Positions 1 to 7,725 of a DNA stretch of 49,273 nt are shown here, piece after piece. How positions within the stretch are numbered: the first letter of the stretch is position 1; every line of letters starts with the position of its first letter. The DNA comes from Oscillospiraceae bacterium (GTDB lineage Bacteria > Bacillota > Clostridia > Oscillospirales > Oscillospiraceae). The notes under the pieces were generated by a model. It was not told where the DNA came from, made no database searches, and worked only from the letters and a program-made list of their open reading frames with translations. The stretch lies in NCBI GenBank assembly GCA_031261585.1, contig JAISJJ010000141.1, positions 1-49,273 on the forward strand, in the 5' to 3' direction. A program made the position numbers and the translations under genes.

Positions 1-63
1 CCCACACCCGACAGGGCGCGCCGCGCCCCGCAAGCCCGTCCCCCGCACCCGCGGCCACGCCCG

Positions 64-285
64 CGTTTTACGCGGTTTTGGACGAAGACAGGGGGTTCGG
101 GTTGGCTTCGCGCGGCTCGCAATGACGAGTGAAAAAGTAAATGCGGTAACCGTGAGGGCGGCGTCCCCTACGGCGCATTATTCACCGTAACCCACGTCCA
201 ATCCCTGCCTCCCTCTCAGAGGGAGGTGCCGTCCGCAGACGGCGGTGTTTGTCCCCCGTCCTACTGCCAACCGCCATCGCTTTTT
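64..285. repeat. Interspersed repeat fragments at left edge
   Basis: There is no gene here. Bases 64-127 match the right half of the 10500-10615 element (ending 'CGCGGCTCGCAATGACG'). Bases 150-175 carry the 'GGCGGCGTCCCCTACGG' motif, which also appears inverted at the right end of the window. Bases 205-262 hold one 'CCTCCCTCTCAGAGGGAGG' palindrome followed by the 'GCCGTCCGCAGACGGCGG' palindrome and 'TGTTTGTCCCCC'. These are modules of the composite repeats described at 6291, 34462 and 38036. Confidence 0.75.
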
Positions 286-327
286 CGCGCAAAAAGAGGG
301 TGCGGAACCAATGTCCGCACCCTCTTT
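286..327 (-). terminator. Rho-independent terminator after binding-protein gene
   Basis: 'AGAGGGTGCGG' and 'CCGCACCCTCT' form an 11-bp stem with a 9-base loop. Read on the minus strand, it is followed by a T-run (TTTTTGCGCG). It lies about 10 bases past the stop codon of the 338-1525 gene. Confidence 0.85.
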
Positions 328-337
328 GAATTTGCGA

Positions 338-1525
338 TTATTTTACGCCTTGCGTTGCGACGTACTCCCAGAGACCTGTCTCGGTGTTCACCTGTTTGAT
401 GACCGCGTCCGTGCGTATCGCGTCGCCGTTCTGGTCGAAGCCGATGTGACCCGTCACGCCGTCGTACTGCACGTTCCACAGCGCGGCGTTGATCGCGACG
501 GAGTCGGTGCTGCCCGCCGCCTTGATCGCTTCGAGCAGGGTGAAGTACGCGTCGTACGCCATCGGCGAGATCGCGGAGATCTGGTCGTTGCCGTTGTTGT
601 TCGCGAGCATATTCGGGTTGGCGTTCAGCCACGCCTTGAAGCCCGAGTCAAACGCGGGATTGCCGCCCTCTTGATAGAACGTCGTGATATACAGCTCGAT
701 GGCTTTGCCCTGCGCCGCGCCCGTGATGACGTTGGAATCCCACGTGTCGCCCGCGAGAATCGGCTTGCTCCACGCCTGTGCCGCCGCCTGCTCGATGATG
801 TTCGCGGCAGCTTCGGTACTCGTCGGGCTGAAGAACACGTCCGCGCCGCTGTTTTTCGCGTTCGTCACGTAGCTGTTGTAGTCGCTTGTACCCTCGGGGA
901 ACGTCTCGTACACCGTCTCGCCGCCGAGTGCTTCAAACGCCTGCTTGAAGTACGTCGCGAGACCGACCGAGTAGTCGTCGCCGAGCTTGGCGAGTATGTA
1001 TGCTTTCTTCGCGCCGAACTGTTCTCTCGCGAAGTTCGCGAGAACCGTACCCTGGAACGGGTCGAGGAAGCAAAGGCGGAAGAAGTGCGAGTTGCCGAGC
1101 GTGACCTGCGGATTCGTCGAGGTGGGCGCGAGGATCGGCACCTTAGCCTGAGCGAACACGTCGCTGGACGCGATGCACACAGCGGAGCCGTACGAGCCGA
1201 GCACCGCGCTCACGCCCTTGGAGATCAGCGTGCTGGCGGCTGTCGGAGCCTTGTCCGTGCTGGATTCGTTGTCGACAATCTCAAACTGGATCGTGTACGT
1301 CACGCCGCCGATTTCCACGGTGGGTTGCACGGAGTTGGCGTAGAGGTAACCGAGTGTCTCCTGCTTGCCCGCCGCACCGTTGTCGCCCGAAGCGGGTTCA
1401 AATATGCCGATCTTGATCACGTTGCCCGTCGGCGACGCGTCGGGATCCGCCTCAGTTTTTCCGCAGCCCGCGAGCATTGTAACCGCGAGACACAGCGCGA
1501 GAACGACTGCTAAATAGCGTTTCAT
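338..1525 (-). CDS. Branched-chain amino acid-type ABC transporter substrate-binding lipoprotein
   Basis: This is a periplasmic-binding-protein-like lipoprotein (Peripla_BP_6, LivJ/LivK class), 395 aa, the normal length. It should capture a small ligand, probably an amino acid, outside the membrane. The N-terminus has a lipoprotein signal (MKRYLAVVLALCLAV) with lipobox LAGC, so Cys20 is the likely lipidated residue. 'IGIFEPASGDNGAAGKQETLG' opens the first lobe and 'STDKAPTAASTLISKGVSAVLG' follows. The start is set by an AGGAGAG Shine-Dalgarno (SD) sequence. It is a close paralog of the next gene at 1681-2868, so the pair is a tandem duplication. No permease or ATPase genes are in the window. 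The ligand cannot be read from sequence. Confidence 0.9.
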   Translation of the reverse strand: MKRYLAVVLALCLAVTMLAGCGKTEADPDASPTGNVIKIGIFEPASGDNGAAGKQETLGYLYANSVQPTVEIGGVTYTIQFEIVDNESSTDKAPTAASTLISKGVSAVLGSYGSAVCIASSDVFAQAKVPILAPTSTNPQVTLGNSHFFRLCFLDPFQGTVLANFAREQFGAKKAYILAKLGDDYSVGLATYFKQAFEALGGETVYETFPEGTSDYNSYVTNAKNSGADVFFSPTSTEAAANIIEQAAAQAWSKPILAGDTWDSNVITGAAQGKAIELYITTFYQEGGNPAFDSGFKAWLNANPNMLANNNGNDQISAISPMAYDAYFTLLEAIKAAGSTDSVAINAALWNVQYDGVTGHIGFDQNGDAIRTDAVIKQVNTETGLWEYVATQGVK

Positions 1526-1560
1526 TTCTTCTCTCCTAAATTTTAGTTATTTTGATAAAA

Positions 1561-1598
1561 TCGCGCGAGACGAGAAAGTCTGACCTCCTCGTCCCGCG
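1561..1598 (-). terminator. Possible terminator between the two binding-protein genes
   Basis: 'CGCGAGACGAG' and 'CTCGTCCCGCG' form an imperfect 11-bp stem in the 155-bp gap. On the minus strand it is followed by GATTTTATC. It could end transcription of the 1681-2868 gene or partly attenuate read-through into its paralog. No clear promoter for the downstream copy was found in the rest of the gap. Confidence 0.5.
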
Positions 1599-1680
1599 TT
1601 AATTTTACGTTATGTTTGCAAGTTTGTCAATAGCAACTTGCATTTTTCGCGTATTTATCACAAATTACCGACGTTTTTAC

Positions 1681-2868
1681 TTATTTTATGCCCTGTATCG
1701 CCACGAAGTCCCACACGCCGTCGGCGGTGTTCGCCTTTTTCACGACGGCTTCACTGCGGTTTGCGTCTCCGACCTCGTCGAACGCGATATGACCCGTCAC
1801 GCCGTCGTACTGAATATTCCACAGCGCGGTGTTGACAGCCTTGGAGTCGGTGGTTCCCGCGGCTTTCAACGCTTCAAGCGCGACATAGTACGCGTCAAAG
1901 CCCATTGCGGACACGGCGGCGATCATGTCGTTGCCGTTGTTGTTCGAGAGGTTGGTCGCGTTGCCGTTGATCCACGCCTTGATGCCCGCGTCGAACGTGG
2001 GGTCGCCGCCCTCTTGATAGAACGTGGTGACGTAGATCGAGACGTCCTTGCCCTGCGCCGCGCCCGTGATGACGTTGGAATCCCATGTGTCGCCCGCGAG
2101 CAGCGGGATCGTGAGACCCTGTGTCGGTGCCTGCTCGATGATGTTGGCGGCGGCTTCCGCCGAGACGGGCGAGAAGAACACCTGCGCGCCGAAGTTCTTC
2201 GCGTTGGCTATGTAGCTGTTGAAGTCGCTGTTGCCGTCGGGGAACGTCTCATAACGCACCTCGCCGCCGAGTGCTTCAAACGCCGCGACGAAGTAGTTCG
2301 CGAGACCGACCGAGTAGTCGTCGCCGAGCTTCGCGAGAACGTACGCCTTTGTCGCCTTAAATTCATCGGCAGCAAAGTTCGCGAGAACGGTACCCTGGAA
2401 CGGGTCGAGGAAGCAGATGCGGAAGTAGTGCGTGTTGCCCTGCGTCACCTGCGGGTTCGTGCAGGTCACACCGATGACGGGGATATTCGCGTCGCGGAAG
2501 ATGTCGCTCGCCGCGATGGACACGCTCGACCCATACGAGCCGAGAACGACGCTGACACCCGCCGCAACGAGCGTATTCGCCGCCGAAGCCGCCTTGTCGG
2601 TGCTGGATTCGTTGTCGACGGTCACGAGTTCGACCTTGTACGTCTCGCCGCCGATCTCAACGGTCGGTGTCAGCGAGTTCGCGTACTGGATACCGAGCGT
2701 CTCCTGCTTGCCGCCCGCGCCGTTGTCGCCCGAAGCGGGTTCGTACACGCCGATCTTGATGGTTTTCAGTGCGGGATCGGAGTTGTTGGGGTTGTCCGTG
2801 TTGCCGCCGCAAGCTGCGAGTGCCGCGAGCATGAGCAGTGCGAGTAACAGTGCCGATATGCGTTTCAT
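1681..2868 (-). CDS. Branched-chain amino acid-type ABC transporter substrate-binding lipoprotein (paralog)
   Basis: 395 aa, same family and length as its downstream neighbour. The signal peptide carries lipobox LAAC, so Cys20 should be lipidated. Shared blocks such as 'YEPASGDNGAGGKQETLG', 'RICFLDPFQGTVLANFA' and 'LAGDTWDSNVITGAAQGK' show a recent-looking tandem duplication with divergence spread over the whole protein. The start is supported by the SD sequence GAGGAG 5 bases upstream. Two binding proteins of this class usually serve one permease with different ligand preferences (family knowledge), but the partner permease is not here. Downstream lies a weak hairpin. Confidence 0.9.
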   Translation of the reverse strand: MKRISALLLALLMLAALAACGGNTDNPNNSDPALKTIKIGVYEPASGDNGAGGKQETLGIQYANSLTPTVEIGGETYKVELVTVDNESSTDKAASAANTLVAAGVSVVLGSYGSSVSIAASDIFRDANIPVIGVTCTNPQVTQGNTHYFRICFLDPFQGTVLANFAADEFKATKAYVLAKLGDDYSVGLANYFVAAFEALGGEVRYETFPDGNSDFNSYIANAKNFGAQVFFSPVSAEAAANIIEQAPTQGLTIPLLAGDTWDSNVITGAAQGKDVSIYVTTFYQEGGDPTFDAGIKAWINGNATNLSNNNGNDMIAAVSAMGFDAYYVALEALKAAGTTDSKAVNTALWNIQYDGVTGHIAFDEVGDANRSEAVVKKANTADGVWDFVAIQGIK

Positions 2869-3009
2869 TTTATTCTCCTCGCTTTATTTTTTTGCCGCGC
2901 AACGCCGCGCGGCTTTGAGTTTACCACTATACAATATCACTAAATCGCGCCGTTGTCAACGACTTGTTTTGTGCGAGAGTGGTAAAAATATTCGGCGGCG
3001 CGGATGTAT

Positions 3010-3118
3010 TGTAATTCAGAGCAACCTCTCTGTCATTCGGAGTAGCCCCTCTGTAATTCAGAGCAACCTCTCTGTCATTCGGAGCAGCCCCTCTGTCATT
3101 CAGAGCGAAGCGAAGAAT
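3010..3118. repeat. 21-bp tandem repeat grown from the 'TCATTCTGAGCGAAGCGAAGAATC' family
   Basis: Four head-to-tail 21-bp units of the form TGT(A/C)ATTC(A/G)GAG(C/T)A(A/G)CC(C/T)CTC run from 3010 to 3093. They form two 42-bp higher-order units differing at one base. They end in a standard member of the interspersed family, 'TGTCATTCAGAGCGAAGCG'. The whole gap 2869-3761 holds repeats and no convincing gene. Confidence 0.85.
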
Positions 3119-3176
3119 CTCACGCGCGGACAGCGGTCAGGTCAAACAGCAAGCCGTGGGTGAATAATTCTGCAAA

Positions 3177-3310
3177 CCACAACAGGGCGACCACATAGGG
3201 TCGCCCCTACACAAACCAAGACACGTGCGTGAGAGCCAAGACCCTGACACACGCCAATGCGCGGCAGCGAAACGAGCCGCAGGGTCTTTTTATGTGACGT
3301 GACGCAATTG
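3177..3310. repeat. Long interspersed repeat, copy 1 (second copy at 8687-8820)
   Basis: It starts with the palindrome 'GGGCGACCACATAGGGTCGCCC' (interrupted) and continues through 'GCGGCAGCGAAACGAGCCGCAG' to 'TGTGACGTGAC'. The second copy at 8687-8820 matches along most of its length. Minus-strand reading frames through both copies translate to similar peptides (HIK..CGSFRCR), but the similarity also fits a conserved DNA or RNA element. Confidence 0.8.
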
Positions 3311-3424
3311 CCACGCCGAAAGGCGTTGCAAACACTATCGGTTTTGGAGTGATTAGACGCGAATACCGCAAGTACTGCCGTTCTCGGCAAAAGGAAGTTG
3401 CGGGGGTGCCAACCCTCGCGCGTC

Positions 3425-3700
3425 CATCGTCCAAAACGGGCTTTGGTTACTTTCCCCCGAAGGAAAGTAACGCCGCGCGGCGAGCGCGGACAAGCTATCG
3501 AAAAGCAGAGCATTATCTGCGGTAAAACCGCAAGATGAATCGCCAATCGAGGGGATTCTTCGCAGACTCAGAATGATAGGTGTGGGTAAGTCATGCGCGT
3601 GAGATTCTTCGCTTCGCTCTGAATGACAGTGCTGTGCAAGTTGCGACATGAATCGCCAATCGAGGGGATTCTTCGCTTCGCTCAGAATGACAGTAAAAAA
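3425..3700. repeat. Interspersed repeats: 'GGTTACTTTC' hairpin module and two 'GATTCTTCGCTTCGCTC' modules
   Basis: 'CGGGCTTTGGTTACTTTC' pairs with 'GAAAGTAACGCCGCG' just after it as a hairpin. The same module occurs at 9038-9110. Bases 3548-3580, 3598-3630 and 3660-3692 are copies of the 'GAGGGGATTCTTCGCTTCGC / CAGAATGACAG' family in both orientations. Confidence 0.75.
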
Positions 3701-3761
3701 GCAAGGTACCGATACGCCCGCAAAATTTTAGCTAATTTACACAACCTGCGCAAAGATTCAC

Positions 3762-3790
3762 TTGACAATATAGGCAAGATGTGCTAAGCT
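3762..3790 (+). promoter_or_regulatory. Promoter of SDR gene
   Basis: TTGACA at 3762-3767, a 17-bp spacer and TAAGCT at 3785-3790. The weak -10 is helped by an upstream TG (TGC-TAAGCT, extended -10). An AAAGGAG SD sequence follows at about 3806. Confidence 0.65.
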
Positions 3791-3819
3791 AAAACAAATT
3801 CACCAAAAGGAGTTCCACC

Positions 3820-4842
3820 ATGAAAGACTTTGCAGGCAAAATCGCGTTTATCACGGGTGCCGCATCGGGCGGCGGTCTCGGTCAGGCGAAAGTGTTCTCC
3901 AAGGCGGGCATGAAAGTCGCCATCGCGGACGTTCGGCAGGACGCTCTGGACAAGGCAGTCGGCGAGATCATCGCCTACTCGGGCGCAAAGCCTGAGGACG
4001 TTCTCGCACTGAAAGTTGACCTCACGAACCGCGCCGAGTACACGGCGGCGGCGGACAAGGTCGAAGCGACATTCGGCGGACCCCCGAATCTGCTGATCCA
4101 GACGGCGGGCGTCAACTCGTTCGGACCGATCGAAGCGTCGACATTCGACGATTTCGACTGGGTCATGGGCGTGTGTCTGAACCACGTTGTCAACGGACTG
4201 TTGATCTTCGTGCCGCGCATGATCAAGGCGTACGCGCACAAAGAGGAGTTCCACGTCGCCACAACGTCGTCCATGGGCGCGTTCATGGCGGGTTCGACGA
4301 CGGGACCGTACTCCGCGGCGAAAGCGGCGGTCAACAACCTCATGTATTCCTACGACGCGGCGTTGAAACCCTACGGCGCGGGCGCGACGGTGCTCTGCCC
4401 GGGCAACATCAACTCGAACATCGGCAACTCCGAGAAGTTCCGTCCCGAGGGTCTGAAAAACACGGGATACCACGTCTCCGAGGGTACGATCAAGACGCTG
4501 AACGCGATTCACGCGACAGGTATCGACCCCATCGAACTCGGCGAGATACTCAAAGAGGGTATCGAGACCGGGCGCGTCATCGTCCTGCCTGACCACAACA
4601 CAGGCGAGCAGCGCGCCGCCCAACTGCGCGGTCAGAACGAGACGATCGAGGACTACTGCCTTACAGCGGAAGAGCGCGCGGCGAAAGCCCCGAGATTCTT
4701 CGCACCTCCTCCTCCTCCCGAGGGCGAGGATTCCCCGTCGGGTCCTCCTCCGTCCATGTGGGGCGTACCCGAGGGCGGCGAAGCTTTCGGCAACGCGCGC
4801 AAGGATCTGGACTGGATCGACGACAGCAAAAAAGCGAAATAA
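3820..4842 (+). CDS. SDR-family oxidoreductase with proline-rich C-terminal tail
   Basis: 340 aa, longer than a classical short-chain dehydrogenase/reductase (about 250 aa). The Rossmann NAD(P)-binding motif TGAASGGGLG is at residues 12-21. 'QTAG' (94-97) replaces the usual NNAG. The catalytic set reads Ser150/Ser151, Tyr164 and Lys168 (YSAAK). After about residue 285 comes a tail rich in Pro, Gly and Glu ('APPPPPEGEDSPSGPPPS'), unusual for the family and probably disordered. It has its own promoter and a terminator and seems monocistronic. The substrate is unknown. A start with the AAAGGAG SD is clear. Confidence 0.85.
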   Translation: MKDFAGKIAFITGAASGGGLGQAKVFSKAGMKVAIADVRQDALDKAVGEIIAYSGAKPEDVLALKVDLTNRAEYTAAADKVEATFGGPPNLLIQTAGVNSFGPIEASTFDDFDWVMGVCLNHVVNGLLIFVPRMIKAYAHKEEFHVATTSSMGAFMAGSTTGPYSAAKAAVNNLMYSYDAALKPYGAGATVLCPGNINSNIGNSEKFRPEGLKNTGYHVSEGTIKTLNAIHATGIDPIELGEILKEGIETGRVIVLPDHNTGEQRAAQLRGQNETIEDYCLTAEERAAKAPRFFAPPPPPEGEDSPSGPPPSMWGVPEGGEAFGNARKDLDWIDDSKKAK

Positions 4843-4857
4843 GTACATAAAAATACG

Positions 4858-4885
4858 CAAAGAGCGCGGCGCAAGCCGCGTTCTT
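4858..4885 (+). terminator. Terminator after SDR gene
   Basis: 'AAAGAGCGCGGC-GCAA-GCCGCGTTCTTT' forms a 12-bp stem with a tetraloop, 15 bases after the stop codon, followed by a T-rich stretch (TTCTTTGTTG). Confidence 0.8.
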
Positions 4886-4965
4886 TGTTGTGTGCGCGAA
4901 AATGGCGAATGACCCGCACCGTGATAATTTCAACGTCAGGGCGAGGGCGGTGACGAAAGCCGCCA

Positions 4966-4994
4966 TTGTTTTTGCCGCGCCGCCGTGGTATATT
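4966..4994 (+). promoter_or_regulatory. Promoter of XRE regulator 1
   Basis: TTGTTT at 4966-4971, a 17-bp spacer and TATATT at 4989-4994, about 40 bases before the ATG. Confidence 0.55.
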
Positions 4995-5035
4995 TTAACT
5001 GCGAATTCGCCACAAACGTAAAGGAGCGCAGAAAA

Positions 5036-6298
5036 ATGACCATATCGATCTCCGAAAACCTTAAAAAACTCCGCGTAAACCGCGAGATCACGCAGGAAGC
5101 TCTCGCGGAACACCTCGGTGTGTCCGCGCAGTCCGTGTCCAAATGGGAGCGCGGCGAGAATTTCCCCGATCTGACGCTCGTGCCGATGATCGCGAACTAC
5201 TTCGACGTGTCCACCGACGTTTTGCTCGGTATGGACGCGATTCGCAGCAAGAAGCGCGTCGAGGACGCGAAAGCGAAAACGCTGGAACTCCGCATGTCCG
5301 ACACCGACACACAGGACGAGCGGCTCGAGCTGTGGCGCGAGCTTGCGCATGATATGCCGCACGATTACGAGGTGCAGTTCCTGTATGCGGGCGAGTTGAA
5401 AGGCAAGCATGAGAAATGGGTTGACGTGCGCAATTTTGACCCGTATAAACGCGAAGCCGTGCAGATTTACGAGCGCATTTTGGACAACAGCACGGACGAT
5501 GAACTGCGCACGAGGACAATCGCCGTGCTGTGCAACGCGTATACGGAGCTGCGCGAGCTTGACAAGGCGCGCGAACTTGCGGCGCGGCTGCCCGTAGTGC
5601 ATCAATGCCGCGAGTGGATGGGTGAGATGATTGCGCAAAAGGCGATTGAACAGTACCTCAATCAGCTAAACGAAAACGCGGGTGTCAAGCTCGTGCGGGC
5701 GAACACCATAACCGACCCGAGCGAGTTGCTGCGGATGTTGCAGGACACGGAGGCGACAGAGAAATTCAACCTTGCCCGCGAGAAAGCTATGAAAAGCATC
5801 GACAAGGCGACCGCCGAGGAACTGACAAAGCCGTTCAGCGACGCGCTGTTCGCGTATAGCGTGCGGGTGAGCAACGCACTGAGTAACCTCGGACATTTCA
5901 GACGACAACTCGGGTTAGAGCAGGACGGCGAGTATATCAGGCTTCTGAAACTTGAAATGGCAATTGCGGACATTCAACAGTGGGACAGACCGAACGACGG
6001 CACGCGCTACATGAATACATACCAAAATCTCGCGCTCGAATACCTGAAAACCGACTTCGACACCGCGCTCGACTACATAGTAAAAGCCATCGAGTGCGCC
6101 GCGCACACCGACCCGTCGCTGATGGCGCACGGCGTAGAGAGCATGGTCAGCGACGACGGCACCGTCACGAAGAATCGCTTTGAACGACCCGCGCGCGAGC
6201 AGTTGGCGCAAATGTACGAACGCAACATAACGCTCGACCCGTTCCGCGAACACCAGAGGTTTATAAACGCGATGGCGAAATTGAAAACGGACAATTGA
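5036..6298 (+). CDS. XRE-family regulator with long helical C-terminal region (paralog 1)
   Basis: 420 aa from the ATG at 5036, chosen over the upstream track start because of AAGGAG 9 bases before it and the conserved MxIxISENLKKLR opening. Residues 5-65 form a Cro/CI-type helix-turn-helix ('EALAEHLGVSAQSVSKWERG' covers the HTH and the start of helix 4). The rest is alpha-helical and TPR-like, with no recognisable catalytic motif. It belongs to a set of four paralogs in this window (also 9400, 38526 and 43752), closest to the 38526 copy. It probably senses an input through the helical region; the target is unknown. The last codons (..DN, stop) lie in the A/T-rich arm of the repeat that follows. 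Confidence 0.85.
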   Translation: MTISISENLKKLRVNREITQEALAEHLGVSAQSVSKWERGENFPDLTLVPMIANYFDVSTDVLLGMDAIRSKKRVEDAKAKTLELRMSDTDTQDERLELWRELAHDMPHDYEVQFLYAGELKGKHEKWVDVRNFDPYKREAVQIYERILDNSTDDELRTRTIAVLCNAYTELRELDKARELAARLPVVHQCREWMGEMIAQKAIEQYLNQLNENAGVKLVRANTITDPSELLRMLQDTEATEKFNLAREKAMKSIDKATAEELTKPFSDALFAYSVRVSNALSNLGHFRRQLGLEQDGEYIRLLKLEMAIADIQQWDRPNDGTRYMNTYQNLALEYLKTDFDTALDYIVKAIECAAHTDPSLMAHGVESMVSDDGTVTKNRFERPAREQLAQMYERNITLDPFREHQRFINAMAKLKTDN

Positions 6299-6628
6299 CA
6301 GTTACGGGGGTGGACGGGGGAACAAACCCCCGCCGCTTGCGAGCGGCACCCCCTTTCCGAAAGGGGGCGGGGACGGTGGACGTTTGGACGGGGGTCTCCC
6401 TCCGCCGTCTGCGGACGGCACCTCCCTCTGAGAGGGAGGCTTTTTTTGGAACGCACCGTCCAAGCCTCCCTCACAGAGGGAGGTGCCGCCGAATGGCGGC
6501 GGTGGGAGGTCACGCACCCCCCGGCCAACTCCTGCCCCCTTTCGGAAAGGGGGTGCCGACCGCAGTCGGCGGTGTTTGTTCCCCCGGCTCCGCAACCCCC
6601 GGCCCACCCCCGGTAACTGTTAATTGTC
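6291..6628. repeat. Composite nested inverted repeat, copy 1
   Basis: About 340 bp, bounded by inverted arms ('ACAATTGACAGTTAC' left, 'GTAACTGTTAATTGTC' right). Inside, in order, lie the 'AACAAACCCCCGCCG' palindromic block, the 'CCCCCTTTCCGAAAGGGGG' palindrome and the 'CTCCCTCTGAGAGGGAG' palindrome, then the same blocks in reverse. It is a palindrome of palindromes. Full relatives are at 34462-34888 and 38036-38430. No coding potential is credible, although the track shows ORFs across it. Confidence 0.85.
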
Positions 6629-6629
6629 A

Positions 6630-7133
6630 TCACGGTCGCACGTCTACAACCTCTATCCCTCGCGTGGCGGCGTATTGCCTTGTGTACATTGTGCCGCCTA
6701 CCTTGCCGTCGAACACTACGACGATGACGCTCGACTTGTCTACCATGTAGCGGTTGCGCTTCATCATGCAGTCGTTCGTGTAGCGGCGCGAGACGTACGT
6801 CTCGGTGTCGCACTGCGACAGCAGCTCGAAATACCGCGCGCGGTCGGGTTCGCTCCACCGCCGCGCCTGATCCTCGCACGGGATAGCCGCCTCGATCGTG
6901 AGATCTGGGCTTATCTCGCGCAGTTTCAGCAGTTCTTCGCAGAAAAATGTGTCGCATCCGCGCGCCATGCCCACGACGAAGCGGCGAATCCCCGAGTGGT
7001 ACAACGCCTCGGCGATATCGTACAGCTTGTGTTTCAGCATACGGCAGCGCGGGTCGTCCTCGTCCACGCCCCACGGCAGTTTTTCGGGTCGGTACCCCGA
7101 AAAACACGCGGTGATCTCTCGCTCAGCTTGCAT
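6630..7133 (-). CDS. YpsA/DUF1273-like SLOG-superfamily protein
   Basis: 167 aa. 'ACFSGYRPEKLPWG' near the N-terminus and 'VGMARGCDTFFCEELLKL' at about residues 54-71 are the signatures of the DUF1273/YpsA group, a Rossmann-like SLOG fold expected to bind a nucleotide or nucleotide-derived ligand. Late motifs 'RNRYMVDKSSVIVVVFDG' and 'GGTMYT' fit the same family. YpsA influences cell division in Firmicutes (family knowledge); the molecular role is unknown. It has its own promoter and GGAG SD sequence and converges on the repeat that follows XRE 1. Confidence 0.8.
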   Translation of the reverse strand: MQAEREITACFSGYRPEKLPWGVDEDDPRCRMLKHKLYDIAEALYHSGIRRFVVGMARGCDTFFCEELLKLREISPDLTIEAAIPCEDQARRWSEPDRARYFELLSQCDTETYVSRRYTNDCMMKRNRYMVDKSSVIVVVFDGKVGGTMYTRQYAATRGIEVVDVRP

Positions 7134-7164
7134 AACGCTCCACTCTCATTTGCAGATTTTCATA

Positions 7165-7193
7165 AGTATATCACACTTTTGGGGACAGGTCAA
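7165..7193 (-). promoter_or_regulatory. Promoter of YpsA-like gene
   Basis: On the minus strand: TTGACC, a 17-bp spacer and TATACT, about 30 bases upstream of the ATG at 7133. Confidence 0.7.
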
Positions 7194-7227
7194 ATTCGCG
7201 TGCCGCACACGTGACGTCGCGGCTCAC

Positions 7228-7560
7228 TCACTCGTAAAACTCGTCCTCGCCGCGAAAAACCACCTCGACTTTCGGGGGCGGCGCGTCGTCGCGGGTCGGC
7301 GCGCGGGTCGAGAACATCGCGCCCTTGCCCTCCGCGAATTGTCGGCGTTCGAGTATGCTGTCACGCCGCATTTTCGCGGTTTCGAGCGCGTCGCGGTGTG
7401 GCTGCGTCGCGTCGTCCGTGTCCGCGAGCAGCGCGCGGTATTCTCGCGGCGACATGCCGAGCGTGAGCACAAGCCCCGCCTCGTCGGGGTACACGTTTTC
7501 GTCGTCGCACTGCGCAAAATACGCGTCGATGGTCGCTGTGAACTGTTTGATGTCTGTCAT
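7228..7560 (-). CDS. Terminase small subunit-like (DNA-packaging) protein, orphan
   Basis: 110 aa from the ATG at 7560, preceded by GGGAGG (the track start at 7620 lacks an SD sequence). The plan 'TATIDAYFAQCD', 'PDEAGLVLTLGMSPREYRAL', 'ALETAKMRRDSI' and a late 'GKGAMFSTR' resembles small phage packaging proteins that use a helix-turn-helix to recognise DNA. No large terminase, portal or capsid gene lies nearby, so it would be a domesticated or stranded phage gene. The assignment rests on pattern only; it may be another small DNA-binding protein. Confidence 0.45.
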   Translation of the reverse strand: MTDIKQFTATIDAYFAQCDDENVYPDEAGLVLTLGMSPREYRALLADTDDATQPHRDALETAKMRRDSILERRQFAEGKGAMFSTRAPTRDDAPPPKVEVVFRGEDEFYE

Positions 7561-7671
7561 AGTATAACCTCCCGAGCGCAATTTACATGCGCGGTCGGCG
7601 GTTGTCAAGGTTGCGGACAAATTGGGCGGCGGCTCGCAATGACGGGGGACGGGACGTTATTACGGCGGCAG

Positions 7672-7700
7672 TAGACAAACCTCCGCTTGTATGCTAAAAT
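7672..7700 (+). promoter_or_regulatory. Promoter of the GNAT-Sel1 operon
   Basis: TAGACA at 7672-7677, a 17-bp spacer and TAAAAT at 7695-7700, with TGC directly before the -10 (extended -10). SD sequence AGGAG follows. Confidence 0.65.
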
Positions 7701-7725
7701 AGCGTAGAAACATCAGGAGTGCTGT

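Noticed and set aside
245-1513. 422-aa plus-strand ORF opposite the first binding-protein gene
   Set aside because: It is the antisense shadow of a clear lipoprotein gene, with Arg/Val-rich low-information translation. The same pattern occurs at 1612-2847, 13771-14610, 14737-15693 and 18397-19434.
3010-3118. Possible CRISPR array
   Set aside because: The 21-bp units abut without variable spacers and no cas genes are present. The dispersed palindromes are likewise not regularly spaced.
2432-3163. 243-aa ORF ending in a repeated 'VIQSNLSVIRSSPS' peptide
   Set aside because: The repeated peptide is the translation of the 21-bp DNA tandem array, and the N-terminal part is antisense to the binding-protein gene.
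3142-3649. Overlapping minus-strand ORFs with similar peptides to 8719-8901
   Set aside because: Both arise from copies of the same dispersed repeat; no SD sequence or codon pattern supports translation. I kept the repeat and listed the shared frame as an observation only.
6295-6750. ORFs through the composite repeats (also 34472-34864 and 38042-38404)
   Set aside because: Their sequence is made of palindromic modules that are open in several frames on both strands; there is no start signal.
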